From: Chamaecyparis obtusa | Taxonomy: Eukaryota > Streptophyta > Pinopsida > Cupressales > Cupressaceae | Length of the DNA: 64,000 bases | NCBI GenBank assembly: GCA_027943335.1 | Contig: BSBK01006435.1 | Location: 198,501-262,500 of the forward strand | Direction: 5' to 3' | Shown: one piece after another, positions 1 through 11,525 of the stretch | Position numbering within the stretch: the stretch's first letter is position 1 | Layout of the letters: every line of letters starts with the position of its first letter | Translations under genes and position numbers: made by a program | Notes under the pieces: generated by a model | Told to the model about the DNA's origin: nothing | What the model saw: the letters and a program-made list of their open reading frames with translations, nothing else | Database searches by the model: none

Positions 1-412
1 AGAATGAAGAATCGATCTTGAGAATTCAAGTTGATGTGACATTTTCATTATTTTTGCATAGTATCCATATCATTTAGAATATCATTGTTAGATCATTTTA
101 GCATATCAATTTTCATATTAGCATAGATTCATATCAAGTTTTCATTATCATAATTGTGCAAAAAAACCAAAAAAATAGATTAATTGCATTCATTCCATAT
201 CTAGATTTTGCATTCAAATCCTTCATTTAGGTGTCATTAAGGTCACTAATCTTGGTATAATCTAAGAATACATACTCGCATCTACTAGAAGGCATTAAAT
301 CGCCTGGTTGGTTTAGTTTCCAACTACTTGCATGATTTCAATTTCAACTAACCTCTAATGTTTTATTGAAGTGTTGTGTCTACAGATCAGGTACAAAATT
401 CACACACACAAT
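1..412 (+). repeat. Tat-type LTR fragment (terminal part)
   Basis: Read as reverse complement, this stretch matches the first ~400 bp of both LTRs of the giant element at 36631-62044, including the segments around 'aacattagaggttag', 'gtgtcattaaggtcac' and the terminal ACACACA. In element orientation it is the 3' end of an LTR, so it belongs to a related element in plus orientation whose body or flank lies to the right. The following bases do not carry the PBS of element T; a TGGTGCTAGAGC string at 430-441 could be a different PBS, which I cannot confirm. Confidence 0.75.
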
Positions 413-1225
413 TCAAAGACCAACATAGTGGTGCTAGAGCAATCAAAGCCAACCGTGGATTTCAGAATCTTTGCAAGCAAAGAAAGTTGCTACATGTTTT
501 CTGTTACATGTGTGCGCAGATTTAGTTTCCTTAATGCACTATATTTCTAGGATTATTCATGGTCAATAATGTTTATGTTTTGAAACTTAATGAGTTGTAA
601 CCGATCCTCATTTATGAAGTGATCATAGATTTAGGAGATATTTGTAGCTTTCTTTTAAATAATCAACTCTTGTGACTCTGTTGGAGTTAGTCGAACAAAC
701 TGGTTTTTATAATAGAAATCTTGTATACTATTTTCAATCAAGTGTAATCATTTTTTTATGAATGAATAGAATGTTCAGTTCAAGTTTGTATCTTTTTGCT
801 TGATTGTAGTTCTCATTCACTCATTCAAGGGGGCCTACTTGATGAGTGAATTGTTCTATTAGTGTAGAGTTCATTTTCCTATTATTTCTAAGTAGTTAGA
901 ACTCTATAGTTCCTACAGCTACTAATAAAAAAATTAGTAGCCTATTCCTGCAGCACAATCGGTTGGAGTAGTTCCTAGCTGCAATTCCCTTCTTTAATTA
1001 GAATACATTTGTTTACCAATTTTAGTATAGTTTTCTTGAATCATAAGCATTTTAATTCCATAGATAGTCTTAAAATGAGAAGGTTTGAAGCATATACTCT
1101 ACAAATGCCATTCCAAGTTTACGTCCCTAGTCGATAATTAAATGAGAGCAAATAATCCATTTAGAAATCATTTGCAATGTCCAATCCTAAAATAGGTAGT
1201 CCATTGCTCTAGGTTTTTTATACTA
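413..1225. other. Unassigned AT-rich interval
   Basis: No ORF or recognisable protein similarity. It begins right after the Tat-type LTR end. A purine run (caagggggcctact, about 826-839) followed by TGATGAG looks like a polypurine tract plus LTR start, but no matching second LTR is visible. It ends at the broken 3' side of the element H gag. Confidence 0.5.
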
Positions 1226-2235
1226 TTATTTGGATAAGCAGTAACACTTTAGGGGTCCATTTCCTCTTCCTGTGTTTGTTCTCCCTCTATTGAAAGGTCT
1301 CCTTCCTCTATAGTTTCCTCTGAAGTTTGAATCACTATTTTCTATCTCCTTGGTCAGGGGTCCTCTTGTTGCTACCATTATTCTATCCTCTATTCCAAGA
1401 GGTTCCTCTCCCTCTAAAGCTCTTCCCATTTTCATTTCTCTTTCCCTTTCCAGACTCATGTTTTCTCTTCCACTTCTCCTCTACCTTGAGTGCCATTTGT
1501 TAGAACTTGTTTACTATGGTAGAGAAGTGTAGGCTAAGTTCCTCTTGAATGGATACCTTAAGACCATTCATGTACCTTGCTAACTTTTCTTCTTCATCTT
1601 CTACCACATTTGTCTTCATACATAGTTTAAGGTACTCCTCGATGTATGAGCCTACATCCATATCTTTCTGCTTTAGGCTTTTCTTCCTCCTATGGAGTTG
1701 TACCCCATAATCTTCCAGTACATATGTTTCCTTGACTAGGACTATCATCTTGTTCCATGAATTAATCATGGTTCTTCCATTCTTCACCCTCTCTGTTTGG
1801 ATGAAGTTCCACCAAATTAGGGTTTCTCCCTTCAACTTGGATCTTTCCATCTTCACTCTCTACTTCTTATGTATGTCCTCACACTCAAAGAATCTTTTTA
1901 AGGTCTCTATCCAATCCAAGGCCAAATATGCATTCATCTTACCACTGAAAACTGGTAATTCAATCTTCTCTTCCATGGTCCTTCTTCCCATAGACTTTAA
2001 GGCATCTATGAAGGGTCTTTGGTCTATAGGGATGTTCTATTCAGGGGTATCTTCCTCCTCTTCACTCCCTTCTTCATCACCAGACTCATTCTCTTTATCC
2101 TTATATAACTTATTCTCAAGTTCTTAGAGCCTCTTGGTTAGGGTTGTATTTGCTGCCCTCTATTCTCTCACCATATTTTCTAGTTCACTATTTGTAACCC
2201 TTGTAGGGATTTCCTCATCCTTGGGAGAAAATGTA
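1226..2235 (-). pseudogene. Ty3/gypsy gag relic (element H)
   Basis: Minus-strand remnant of a retrotransposon gag. Reading leftwards from the PBS it shows an acidic N-terminal segment (Glu/Asp-rich, about 2040-2110), then DWIETLKRFFECEDIHKK (about 1860-1915), then the retrotrans_gag core at 1500-1856 with LKGETLIWWNFIQTERVKNG, YGVQLHRRKKSLKQKDMDV and EEEKLARYMNGLK. The last part (1226-1459) is Arg/Gly-rich, ending in a KCY that would start a zinc knuckle, where homology stops. Stops interrupt the upstream part and the 1500-1856 and 1226-1459 parts lie in different frames, so there is at least one frameshift. Protease, RT and integrase are not in the window. The gag type resembles that of chromoviruses such as element E. 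The family call is from motif recognition. Confidence 0.8.
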
Positions 2236-2247
2236 GCTCTGATACCA
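2236..2247 (-). other. Primer binding site of element H
   Basis: On the minus strand this reads TGGTATCAGAGC, the usual initiator-Met tRNA PBS of plant LTR retrotransposons. It sits two bases inside the LTR end (TGTATCA) and fixes the orientation of H as minus. Confidence 0.85.
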
Positions 2248-2249
2248 CT

Positions 2250-3834
2250 TGATACAAAGTGGGTAGCAGGAAGCTTCAAACAATGAACAAAGATAAGGGA
2301 AGGTACCCTTATACACCCAAATTATAGGAAAAAGTTCCCTAGAGCTATCACAAGTGTAGAAAGGACAAGGAATAAGGTTATCACAACCCCAAAACTCCAA
2401 GGGAAACCTACTCACTAGGTTTCACCAAGTCCCAAACAACAATAACCAAGATTGGCTATGAAGCACTCTAACCCAATTTATGAACAATCCCCATGAAATG
2501 TCTCACAAGACCAAGGGTGACCTATACTCAAGGATTTTTCCTATTTAGGTCCTCTTTTATTAGTTCCAATGGTTCTTTCACTCACTAGCAACCCATACAA
2601 TATAGTTTCTTCACAAACCCAAGTTTAGGCTTGTAGGCCTTCCTCGAAGTGATTTTGATCCTAGACTAAAATACTTCCATACAACCTACTAAAAAAATTT
2701 GAGATTATGATACCCTTTTGGGCCTAAGGGATCATACCCAAGCACCAAGGTGTGAAAATGAAAAGAAGACTAGAAAGTACCTAATCTAGGCAAGGCAATT
2801 AGGCCTAATTAGGTATGTAATTACATTACAAGTGCTATTTCCTTTGAACATATTTCCTTTGAAAAAATTCCCAAAAAAATAATGGGAACATGTAAGGGCA
2901 TACATAAGGACCTTATATCTTGAATAAGAGGTCTTGGTGAATCCCCAATCAACAACTATGATGATTGTCCTCAGTCGCTTGGAGGTGCACACATAGAGAT
3001 GTACACCTAGGGCATTATGAAAAATCCATCTCCCTGCAAGTTACCACTCCTAATCTACATATTCTCAAAGTACATAAAAAAATCTTGAATTCTACCAAGG
3101 GGCATTAGATTTCCATGGTGGAATCGAGGAGAACACTCAATATCAATTGAAACTCTGGTTTTAGGCCTACAATCCAGGCAGCGAGACTAAAAGCTTAATA
3201 ACTTTCAAATTAGGATTGATCAACACATGAGACCAAGTGAAAATGAAAGAATATTCACTAGGAAAACCTTTGGTCTCAAGATTTCATACCCCTCTATCTG
3301 TACCAATCCATACTATTCAACTGTCCTCGGGATTTGCAAAGAAATGGTTATATTTTTATTGATTCTTAATGCCAAATTTACAAGCTCATCCCTTCCACCC
3401 ACCTGGTCAGACTTATTATGGCCTCCCTCAATGGTTACAAACTTATTTTTAAACCATATAGTCATTGGGGGGATGATTACAACTTTATAAAAAGTTTTCA
3501 AAGTTGCATAGCAACTTTCACAACTTTTTAAGCATCTCTTCCATCCTAGGTTACCAAACTTGGTCCAGACCTAAGTCTAATGATCCAAAATGGATCCAAC
3601 ATGGATCCAAAAATTTCAAAGATTAAATCCTTAGAAAATAAACTATTCTAAGGTTTAGGACACCTGTTGACTAATAGTTGACCAAGGGCTCATCAATTGC
3701 AATCTTGGAACTAGGTCTTACAAATAGGGTCCAATTGTAAACCTTTATTTCTAATATGTCCTATAGACTAGTAAGATGATCAAAGGATCCAAAAGAGTGT
3801 CAAAGACTCTTAGTTTTATGAGGGTACTCCAACA
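2250..3834 (-). repeat. 5' LTR of element H
   Basis: Bounded at the PBS side by TGTATCA (minus strand) and at the far side by TGTTGGAGTACCC (minus strand, ending at 3834), so it has TG...CA ends and is about 1.6 kb. No second copy is in the window; the 3' LTR would lie off the left edge. Immediately to the right lies the C-terminus of copia element D, so H inserted at or just beyond the end of D pol. A purine-rich tract, CTATGGGGGAGTATG on the minus strand, lies just outside the LTR (about 3845-3860); this is also what one would expect of the polypurine tract of D. The boundary at 3834 is therefore plausible but shared between two readings. Confidence 0.6.
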
Positions 3835-3849
3835 CCAAACACATACTCC

Positions 3850-6634
3850 CCCATAGAGGAAGTACCAACATCCAGTCCAGAAGAAAGATAAGGGTCATAT
3901 ACCACTGGACGGATGCAACAATCTACATCACTTCTCAAAAGTAGGCTGGGGCATAAGCCCAAGCATACCTCTTAGATATTCAAATGTATCCTTTGGAAAA
4001 GGATTTGTAAATATATTTTCAATCTTCTCTTTTGTACTTATATACTAAAGTCTGACTTCTTTCTCTATCACTTTCTCTCTCACTACATGATACTTTATTT
4101 CTATATGATTTGTCTTAGAATGTAGTACAGGATTCTTAGACATACTAACTATGTTGGTGTTATCACAATGTATAACCACAGGCTCAATAAACTTTATTCC
4201 AATATCCTTCACCATTTTTTTCATACAAATTATCTGATTACAATTTTTTGTGATTGCCGCATATTCTTCTTCTGTTGTGCTTTGTGAAATACAATTTTGC
4301 TTCTTTCTTAGCCAAGAAACTAATCTTCCTCCAAGGAAAAATGCTCCACCACTTGTGCTCTTTTTTTCCTCAATACTACCTCCCCAATTTGCATCTGTAT
4401 ATGCACATAAGGTAAAGTCATCATATTTTTCATACCACAATCTATATTCAATTGTTCCTCTTAAGTAACTCAGTATCCTCTTTACTGTTGCATAATGTGA
4501 TTCTCTAGGTTCAGCTTGAAATCTTTCTACAATTCCAATTGCATGTGATATATCTAGTCTTTTATGAGTTAAATATTACAATCCTCCAATCATGGATATG
4601 TATTTTTTTTGTTCCACTGCAGGAGTCTCATCTGTGCTAGATAACTTGTGGCCGGTTACCATAGGTGTTCCAAGTGGTTTAAAGTTCTCCATTCCAAATC
4701 TCTTCAATAAATCATTCAAGTACTTTGTCTGACTTATAAAGATACCATCATTGTTCTGTGTTATCTGGAATCCTAAAAAGTATTTCATTTCACCAATCAT
4801 ACTCATTTCAAATTTAGTCTTCATTTCATCTGCAAATTTATCACTAGCTTCATCTTCTCCTCCAAAGATAGTATCATCAACAAAAATAACTACAACCAAC
4901 AAACCATTTTCAATTTCTTTTGTGTACAAGTTGCTATCTATTGTGCCTTTAGTAAATCCTAATTTTATCAAATACTCATCCAATCTTGCATACCAAGTTC
5001 AAGGTGCTTATTTCAATCCATATAAAGCTTTCTTTAGTTTACATACCATATCTCCTTTATTAGTTAAAGGAAAAACTTTAGGCTGCTCAATGTAGACCTC
5101 TTCTTCCAATTCCCCATTCAAAAATGTTGACTTCACATTCATTTGATACACTTTGAATTTCTTATAGGCTGCATAAGCCAAAAACATTCTTACTACTTCA
5201 ATTCTTGCTACTAGGGAAAAATTTTCTTCATTGTCAATTACTTCTTGTTTTGAGTCTCCTTTACATACCAATCTTTCTTTATTCATTACAACTTCTCCTT
5301 GTTCATTCATCTTGTTTCTCAATACCCATTTAGTTCCTATAACATTCTTATCTTTAGGCCTAGGGACTGATTCCCAAGTCTTGTTCTTTTTAATTTGATC
5401 TAGTTCTTCCTTCATAGCCTTAATCCAATGTTCATCTTCATAGGCTTCACTAGTAGATTTAGGTTCAATTTGATAAATTAAACACAGCTGTTCTTGTACC
5501 TTATTTCATGTCAGAACTCCTCTTTCTATGCTTCCAATAATCTGATCAAAAGGATGATTCCTTGATAGATTCCTATTAGGTGTCACTGTCTCTATTCTCA
5601 GTTCAGTTGTAGGTTCTTTAATGATTTCTTCAACATAGCTTTCATTCTGTAATTCACTGTCAATTTCATAGAATAATTCAATGTTCTCTGGATTAGTTCT
5701 AGGATTAGTTCCTTCATCTAATTCATAATCAAGCATTCTTTCCTAAATTTTGAACTTTTCATCAACTTTAACATTTGTGCTTTCAACAATAGTCTTAGTT
5801 CTTTTATTATAACATCTATAAGCTTTTCTCTTCAATGAATATCCAAGAAATGTACCTTCATCAATTCTAGGGTCAAACTTTCCAATGTCATCATCTCTTT
5901 TAATACAAAATTTTCTTCTAAAAATTCTAAAATACTTAACTAATGGTGCATGTCCAAACCATAGTTCATAAGGTGTCTTGTCTGTATCTTCTCTAATTTT
6001 TACTCTGTTCATTGTATACACTGATGTGTTCACTGCATCGCTCCAAAATATCTTCATCAATTCATTTTCAAATATCATGGCTCTTACTGCTTCAGTCACT
6101 GCTGATCCTTCTTTATGCAATACCATTTTGTTGAGGTGTCCTAGGGGCTGAAAATTGTCTCTTAATACCATTCACTTCACAAAAATTTTTAAATTATTTT
6201 GAAGTAAATTCTCCACCTCTATCTAATCTCAAACATTTAATCTTCATTCCAGACTCATTTTCAACTTTATTCTTAATAATCTTAAACTTATCAAATGCTT
6301 CAGACTTGTATTTAAGAAATGAAATCCACATCATTCTTGTAAAATCATCAACAAGAATCATAAAATACCCTTCTCCATAGAATCCTCTAGTCCTTGTGGG
6401 ACCGCTCAAATATGTATGAACAATTTCCAACTTCTCTACTCTTGTGAACTTCTTGATGGGAAATACACTTCTCTTCTATTTAGCCATCACACATTCCTTG
6501 CAAATCATGTTAGTAGGCTTCATAATTTTAGGAAAATCTCTTACTGTAAGTGTAGTACTCACTTTCACAATGTTATCAAAGTTTATATGACAAAATCTTC
6601 TGTGCCATAACCAATTGTCATCAATATTAGTAAT
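3850..6634 (-). pseudogene. Ty1/copia pol, C-terminal part (element D)
   Basis: Minus-strand integrase, reverse transcriptase and RNase H of a copia element. From right to left: pre-integrase zinc-binding segment (NWLWHRRFCHINFDNIVK, about 6560-6620); integrase core at 6194-6430 (FMILVDDFTRMMWISFLK, then CLRLDRGGEF); C-terminal integrase at 5743-6171 (TPYELWFGHAPLVKYFRIF); linker 5506-5736; RT at 5008-5415 (GTKWVLRNKMNEQGEV, KVYQMNVKSTFLNGELEEEVY) and 4576-4983 (VVVIFVDDTIFGG, the copia form of the YxDD box); RNase H at 4045-4440 (CAYTDANWGGSIEEKKSTSGGAFFLGG); a copia-like C-terminus near 3900-4020. The catalytic context of RT is readable, but stops separate all blocks and a frameshift near 6110-6180 splits the integrase. 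The insertion of element C interrupts it at 6634. Copia domain order (integrase before RT) is clear. Confidence 0.92.
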
Positions 6635-7356
<722 letters not shown>

Positions 7357-7368
7357 TGGTATCAGAGA
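7357..7368 (+). other. Primer binding site of element C
   Basis: TGGTATCAGAGA directly abuts the LTR end TTTTTAACA. It matches the tRNA-iMet PBS apart from its last base. Confidence 0.85.
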
Positions 7369-7429
7369 AGGTTGGTTTAATCTCATTTTGAGTGTACAGG
7401 TGATGGAACTACCATATCTTGGAGCACTC

Positions 7430-7745
7430 CGTATTGGGGACTTTTGAGAGAGATTTCACTAATTTCTTTTTTAATCTTCTTAAGTTGGTTAAAATTGAAA
7501 TTTTTTTGGGGTTTGGCTAGTTTACCGCCAAACCCGATTAACTCTTGGTTTCATTTTGTGCAGGTTTGAGAGAGTTTATTGTTTTTTTTACTAATCTGGT
7601 TAAGAGAAAAATTTCAAATTTTTTTTTTGGGTTTGGCTGGTTTACCGCCAACCCGATCTATCTATTGGATTCATTCTTTTGTGTTGTGTAGGTTTAGAGA
7701 TATCTTTGCTCTATTCTTCAACAATTTTTTTTCAAAACTGAACTT
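7430..7745 (+). repeat. Leader repeats with hairpins in element C
   Basis: Imperfect tandem units of about 115-120 bp, each with 'gagagag/tttact-aatct', a T-run and a GGTTTGGC...GCCAA(A)CC module. GGGTTTGGC at 7509-7517 pairs perfectly with GCCAAACCC at 7527-7535 around a 9-base loop. The second copy at 7629-7654 pairs the same way with one base missing in the 3' arm. The position between PBS and ORF is where packaging or dimerisation structures lie in retroelements; the role is inferred. Confidence 0.7.
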
Positions 7746-7925
7746 TAATATGATTAATATTTTCATTGAATATCTTTAATCTCACCTATTTCTGCAGGTT
7801 TTTATTAATCTACATTATTTGATCTACAGGTTTAATGAAAATTTATATCTCTGATTTTAATTCATATATCTATCCCAGCATACATTTGTGTCTGATCTTT
7901 TAATGATACTAATGATAATACTTTA

Positions 7926-9269
7926 ATGATAATAATTCACATGTTCAATCTTTTAAAAACTCAAAACTTGTTTGATTTTGTGTCTTCACCTAATGTGAAA
8001 CCAACTTCCACCGCTCCTCACGTTGACCAGGATTCCTGGCAGTCGAAAGATGACCAAGCATTTGGCCTAATTGGCCTCTCACTAAATCTAGAATTATACC
8101 ATCTTATCTCAGATTGTACTACAACACATCAGATGTGGCATGTCTTAGAAAACACCTTTCAAACTTACACAAAACCTATCTTTACTGGTAAACTCTATGA
8201 TTTGAAAGATAACCATATTCCTTCTTCTTTAGCTGATAATTATTGCTATCCCGTTGACGGAATTGCTAATGTTTCTGTTCCAAATGATGTGCTTTATGCT
8301 CCTATTTTGCAAGATAACCACATCTCTGTTTCTTCTCCTCACATTAACAATAATATTGATACTCTTCAAAAGGATAATTATGAGCATAATAATCTATTTA
8401 CTGTTGATGATGATGGTAATAATCTATTTTACACTCTTGTTGATGATATGTTTGACCAAGAAGATGAAATTATCTCTAACTTTCTTAATGTTACTTTACC
8501 TTCTTTTGATTATCCTATTACAAATATGGTTATTAATCAAGATGAAATTTATGCTGAAGGTACCAATCCTATGATTATTGTGGAGGTTAATGATAATAAT
8601 GATGATACTTATACTAGCTCTCCTCATGATATTTCATATATTGATGAATATGTTACAGATTTGTTTTATGCAACTAGAGATTGCATTCCTGATTCTATGA
8701 CTCATGATTCACATTATGATGAATACATCATAGATTTATCTTGTGCAACTAAAGATTGTCTTCCTGATTATTTGCCTCATGATTCACAATATGATTTTTC
8801 TTTCCAAAGTGTTACTGATTCAGCACTAGGTGATCCCAATGATGGGCACTCTACTAGTGGTTTTTGCCTTCTTGCAGGCTCAAGTATTGATTATGTTCCT
8901 ATATGCTCCAAAGTAGACTATGAATTTCATGACACTCAAATGGTGATTATGGAGGACCAACCTCCTCTAAACTCTAACCTTCTTGATGATATTATTGATG
9001 TTGATTATCCTATTTCTATTCCTTATTTTGTATCTAATATTGATTCCAATTGGTTTACACAATCTCTTTATGAAATGAATAATATATTTAATGTTTCTCA
9101 ATCTATTTTTACTTTATCAGATTTTAGTGACTCATATCAAAAGGGAGATCCCAATTATGGGAGATCCACTTGTGGTTATTCTCTTTTTTCAGGTGATATT
9201 CCTTGGAGAAGAAACTATGTACTTGAACATTTGGGCCTATCTCAACGAGCACGTAAACCTTTGCATTAA
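7926..9269 (+). CDS. 447-aa collage ORF of element C (gag fragment plus RNase H signatures)
   Basis: The only long uninterrupted ORF in the window. Residues about 34-97 (DQDSWQSKDDQAFGLIGLSL, then TTTHQMWHVLENTFQ) resemble the copia gag segment (UBN2 / retrotran_gag_2 type), truncated on both sides. Residues about 100-235 are Asp/Asn-rich and acidic with no recognised domain. Residues 240-264 and 265-289 are a 25-residue tandem duplication (DEYVTDLFYATRDCIPD / DEYIIDLSCATKDCLPD). Residues 302-313 (GDPNDGHSTSGF) and 407-418 (GDPNYGRSTCGY) both copy the short signature that surrounds the start of copia RNase H (DPNDRRSTSGF type), without the rest of that domain. No zinc knuckle, protease or RT. 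It is probably an internally rearranged gag-pol remnant kept open by chance or selection; which of these cannot be told from one copy. Start taken as the first Met, since no upstream in-frame extension is evident. Confidence 0.75.
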   Translation: MIIIHMFNLLKTQNLFDFVSSPNVKPTSTAPHVDQDSWQSKDDQAFGLIGLSLNLELYHLISDCTTTHQMWHVLENTFQTYTKPIFTGKLYDLKDNHIPSSLADNYCYPVDGIANVSVPNDVLYAPILQDNHISVSSPHINNNIDTLQKDNYEHNNLFTVDDDGNNLFYTLVDDMFDQEDEIISNFLNVTLPSFDYPITNMVINQDEIYAEGTNPMIIVEVNDNNDDTYTSSPHDISYIDEYVTDLFYATRDCIPDSMTHDSHYDEYIIDLSCATKDCLPDYLPHDSQYDFSFQSVTDSALGDPNDGHSTSGFCLLAGSSIDYVPICSKVDYEFHDTQMVIMEDQPPLNSNLLDDIIDVDYPISIPYFVSNIDSNWFTQSLYEMNNIFNVSQSIFTLSDFSDSYQKGDPNYGRSTCGYSLFSGDIPWRRNYVLEHLGLSQRARKPLH

Positions 9270-9412
9270 AACACTCAAAGGACTCCTATTTCAAGATCGA
9301 AGCATTTATCATTACACCATCACCTAATATCAGCTCAAAATGAAGAAAATCAAGCTTTCATCTACTACAAGAAGGACAATCCAGTTGCAGACTATTGTAA
9401 TTACCCCAAGTC

Positions 9413-9427
9413 AAGATTAAAGCGGGG
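9413..9427 (+). other. Polypurine tract of element C
   Basis: AGATTAAAGCGGGG immediately precedes the 3' LTR start TGTTAG, the normal plus-strand primer position. Confidence 0.8.
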
Positions 9428-10066
9428 TGTTAGAATTTGTAATCTTTCCTTGGTGTATCTATAAACCAAGGTTAGACTATTATTCATTTCTTGTTGTAAT
9501 ATATTAGGATATATAAGCCAAGGTATCCTAATATACTTCTTTTTTGTCTTCTTTCCACTACATTCTATTCCGTCTTCTAGTGGAATATGTGAGGACAAAT
9601 ATTTATTGTAATTTGTAAATTAGGTTTTTCCTCCTTATGAGGAACCTCACACTTGGCTCACACACTCTTATGAATGTGGCTTACATGCACATGGGAGTTA
9701 CATTTTGACCTCCTTCACTCATCTCTACTTATAGAGATATTTTTCCACACACTCAACACTAATTTTCTCACATTTCTCACACAATTTCTCTCTCTCTCTC
9801 TCTCTCTCTCTCTTAGTTCTATCATATTGTATTGAGCTAAGTGCTCATATTCTTTCTCTCTCTCTCTCTCTCTTTAGGCTTTTCATGCCTCATTCATAAT
9901 TCACAACGGGTTTTCTTTGCTTTCCCCTTTCAAATTCTTGTCTCCTCTTTGCTTTTTGGTGTATGCTCCTAGTTCTTGTGCTAATTCATGGTATTTTTCC
10001 TAACTCCTCACTCTTGGATTAAACAATTTCCTGCATTTACATAGTTATTCTTTATCATTTTTAACA
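9428..10066 (+). repeat. 3' LTR of element C
   Basis: 639 bp, same ends and TATA-like site as the 5' LTR, with a shorter CT tract (about 9787-9813). It is followed by the GTAAT duplication and then the continuing D polyprotein. Confidence 0.92.
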
Positions 10067-10071
10067 GTAAT

Positions 10072-11469
10072 CAAGCATATCATCTCAATAGGATTCAACT
10101 AAAATACATTACCTCTTGTTCTAGATCCAGTACTAATCAAATTACCATCCTTGTCTTTGATTACACAAGTTTTCTCAGTAAACCAAACTTGCTATCCCTT
10201 ATCAACTAGCTGTCCAACACTCAAAAGATTATGTTTAATGAACATCATCAGTATTAGTCTTTCTGTCAAGAGTAATAGATCCTATACCTTTTATCAAATA
10301 GGGTGCATTGTTTCCAACTCTAACAATTCCTCCATCATAATTGTTAAACTTTATGAATTTCTTCATGTCTCCAGTCATATGATGTGAACAACCACTGTCT
10401 ATAATCCAATCAGCTTTCTTTTCTACTTGAGAAACTAAAGCGTTTCCTTCCTTAACTTCTATTTTAGGATTTTCTTCTTTTATTTCTACAAATCCTATAT
10501 CATCATTCTCAGTATCACTTTCACTTAAAGATTTCTCCATACTAGCTTCAAATTCTTCATCATTAGCATAATAACATTCTATAGATCTTCTGGGTTTAAA
10601 GTTTTTTCTATACTTCTTAACTCTCTTAGGACATTTAGATGCAAAATGACCATATTCTTGACAAGTCCAACATTTAAAATTTTTATTACCATCCGGTTCT
10701 CTTTTCACAAGAAAGGTAATACCTTCTTGAATCTTCTTGTCTTTGTAATTTATAGATCTGTGACTACTAGCATAATCTCTTCTTACACTTATGCTTCTTG
10801 ACAAAGTAGGGCGAACACTAAGTGCACTGAATGTTGTCTCCATTCTAGGTAAATATCCTGATTGTTTGAAGTTCATTTCTAGTGCTTCTAATCTTCCAAG
10901 AAGAGTTTCTCTGGTGAAGTTCTTAGTACAAGGTATAACTTGTTCAATTATCTGTGTTGTCTTCTTAAATGCAGGAGTTAATGTCCTCAAAATTTTCCAT
11001 ACCACTTCATTATCTATCTTGATTCCTTCACAAGATTTTATACCTACAACAATCTCTGACATTCTACCAATATAGCTTCTAACAGATTCATCTTCCATCA
11101 TTCTTATATCTTCAAATGCACATATCCAATTATGTAATCTAACTTTCTTTGCATGGTCATCACTTTCAAAGGTATATTGTAAAGCTAACCAAATGTCATG
11201 AGATGTTTTTAGATATTTTACCTAATTGTAATCATTTTCTAGAAGGGCTGACAAAAGTGCTTCTCTAGCAAGTATGGTACACATGAATGATCTCTTTCCT
11301 CATTAGTACATTCTTCAATCTTGTCTTCATCAATGATAGTCTTTTGATTCTTTGTGATTAACCAATAACCTAGTCCTAAAAAAAGTAAATGTGTCTTCAT
11401 CTTTTCTTTCCAGCTGTCAAAATTTACTCCATCAAACTTAGGGCTTTCTTTCCTGAAATGACTCACCAT
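10072..11469 (-). pseudogene. Ty1/copia gag and protease (element D)
   Basis: 5' half of the D polyprotein on the minus strand. The likely start is the ATG ending at 11469 (MVSHFRKESPKFDGVNFDSW), 40 bases after the PBS. The N-terminal gag (ENYYTHL-type region, KMKTHLLFLGLGYWL) lies at 11239-11469. Gag continues at 10235-11101 with VRSYIGRMSEIVVGIKSCEG and KILRTLTPAFKKTTQIIEQ. A CCHC zinc knuckle, CWTCQEYGHFASKCPKR, is intact near 10640-10680. The aspartic protease motif WIIDSGCSHHMTGDMKKF lies near 10370-10410. The remainder leads to the pre-integrase region and is cut at 10071 by element C. Stops and a frame change near 11220-11240 make it a pseudogene. Confidence 0.9.
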
Positions 11470-11509
11470 GGATATCCTTAAGCTGTTAAACTTTTCCTTC
11501 AAGGACCTT

Positions 11510-11523
11510 CTACTCTGATACCA
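11510..11523 (-). other. Primer binding site of element D
   Basis: TGGTATCAGAGTAG on the minus strand, two bases from the LTR end CTAACA. It shows that the LTR to its right is the 5' LTR of D. Confidence 0.85.
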
Positions 11524-11525
11524 AT

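Noticed and set aside
826..850. Polypurine tract and LTR start near 840
   Set aside because: The string looks right, but no second LTR, PBS or TSD can be matched to it in this window.
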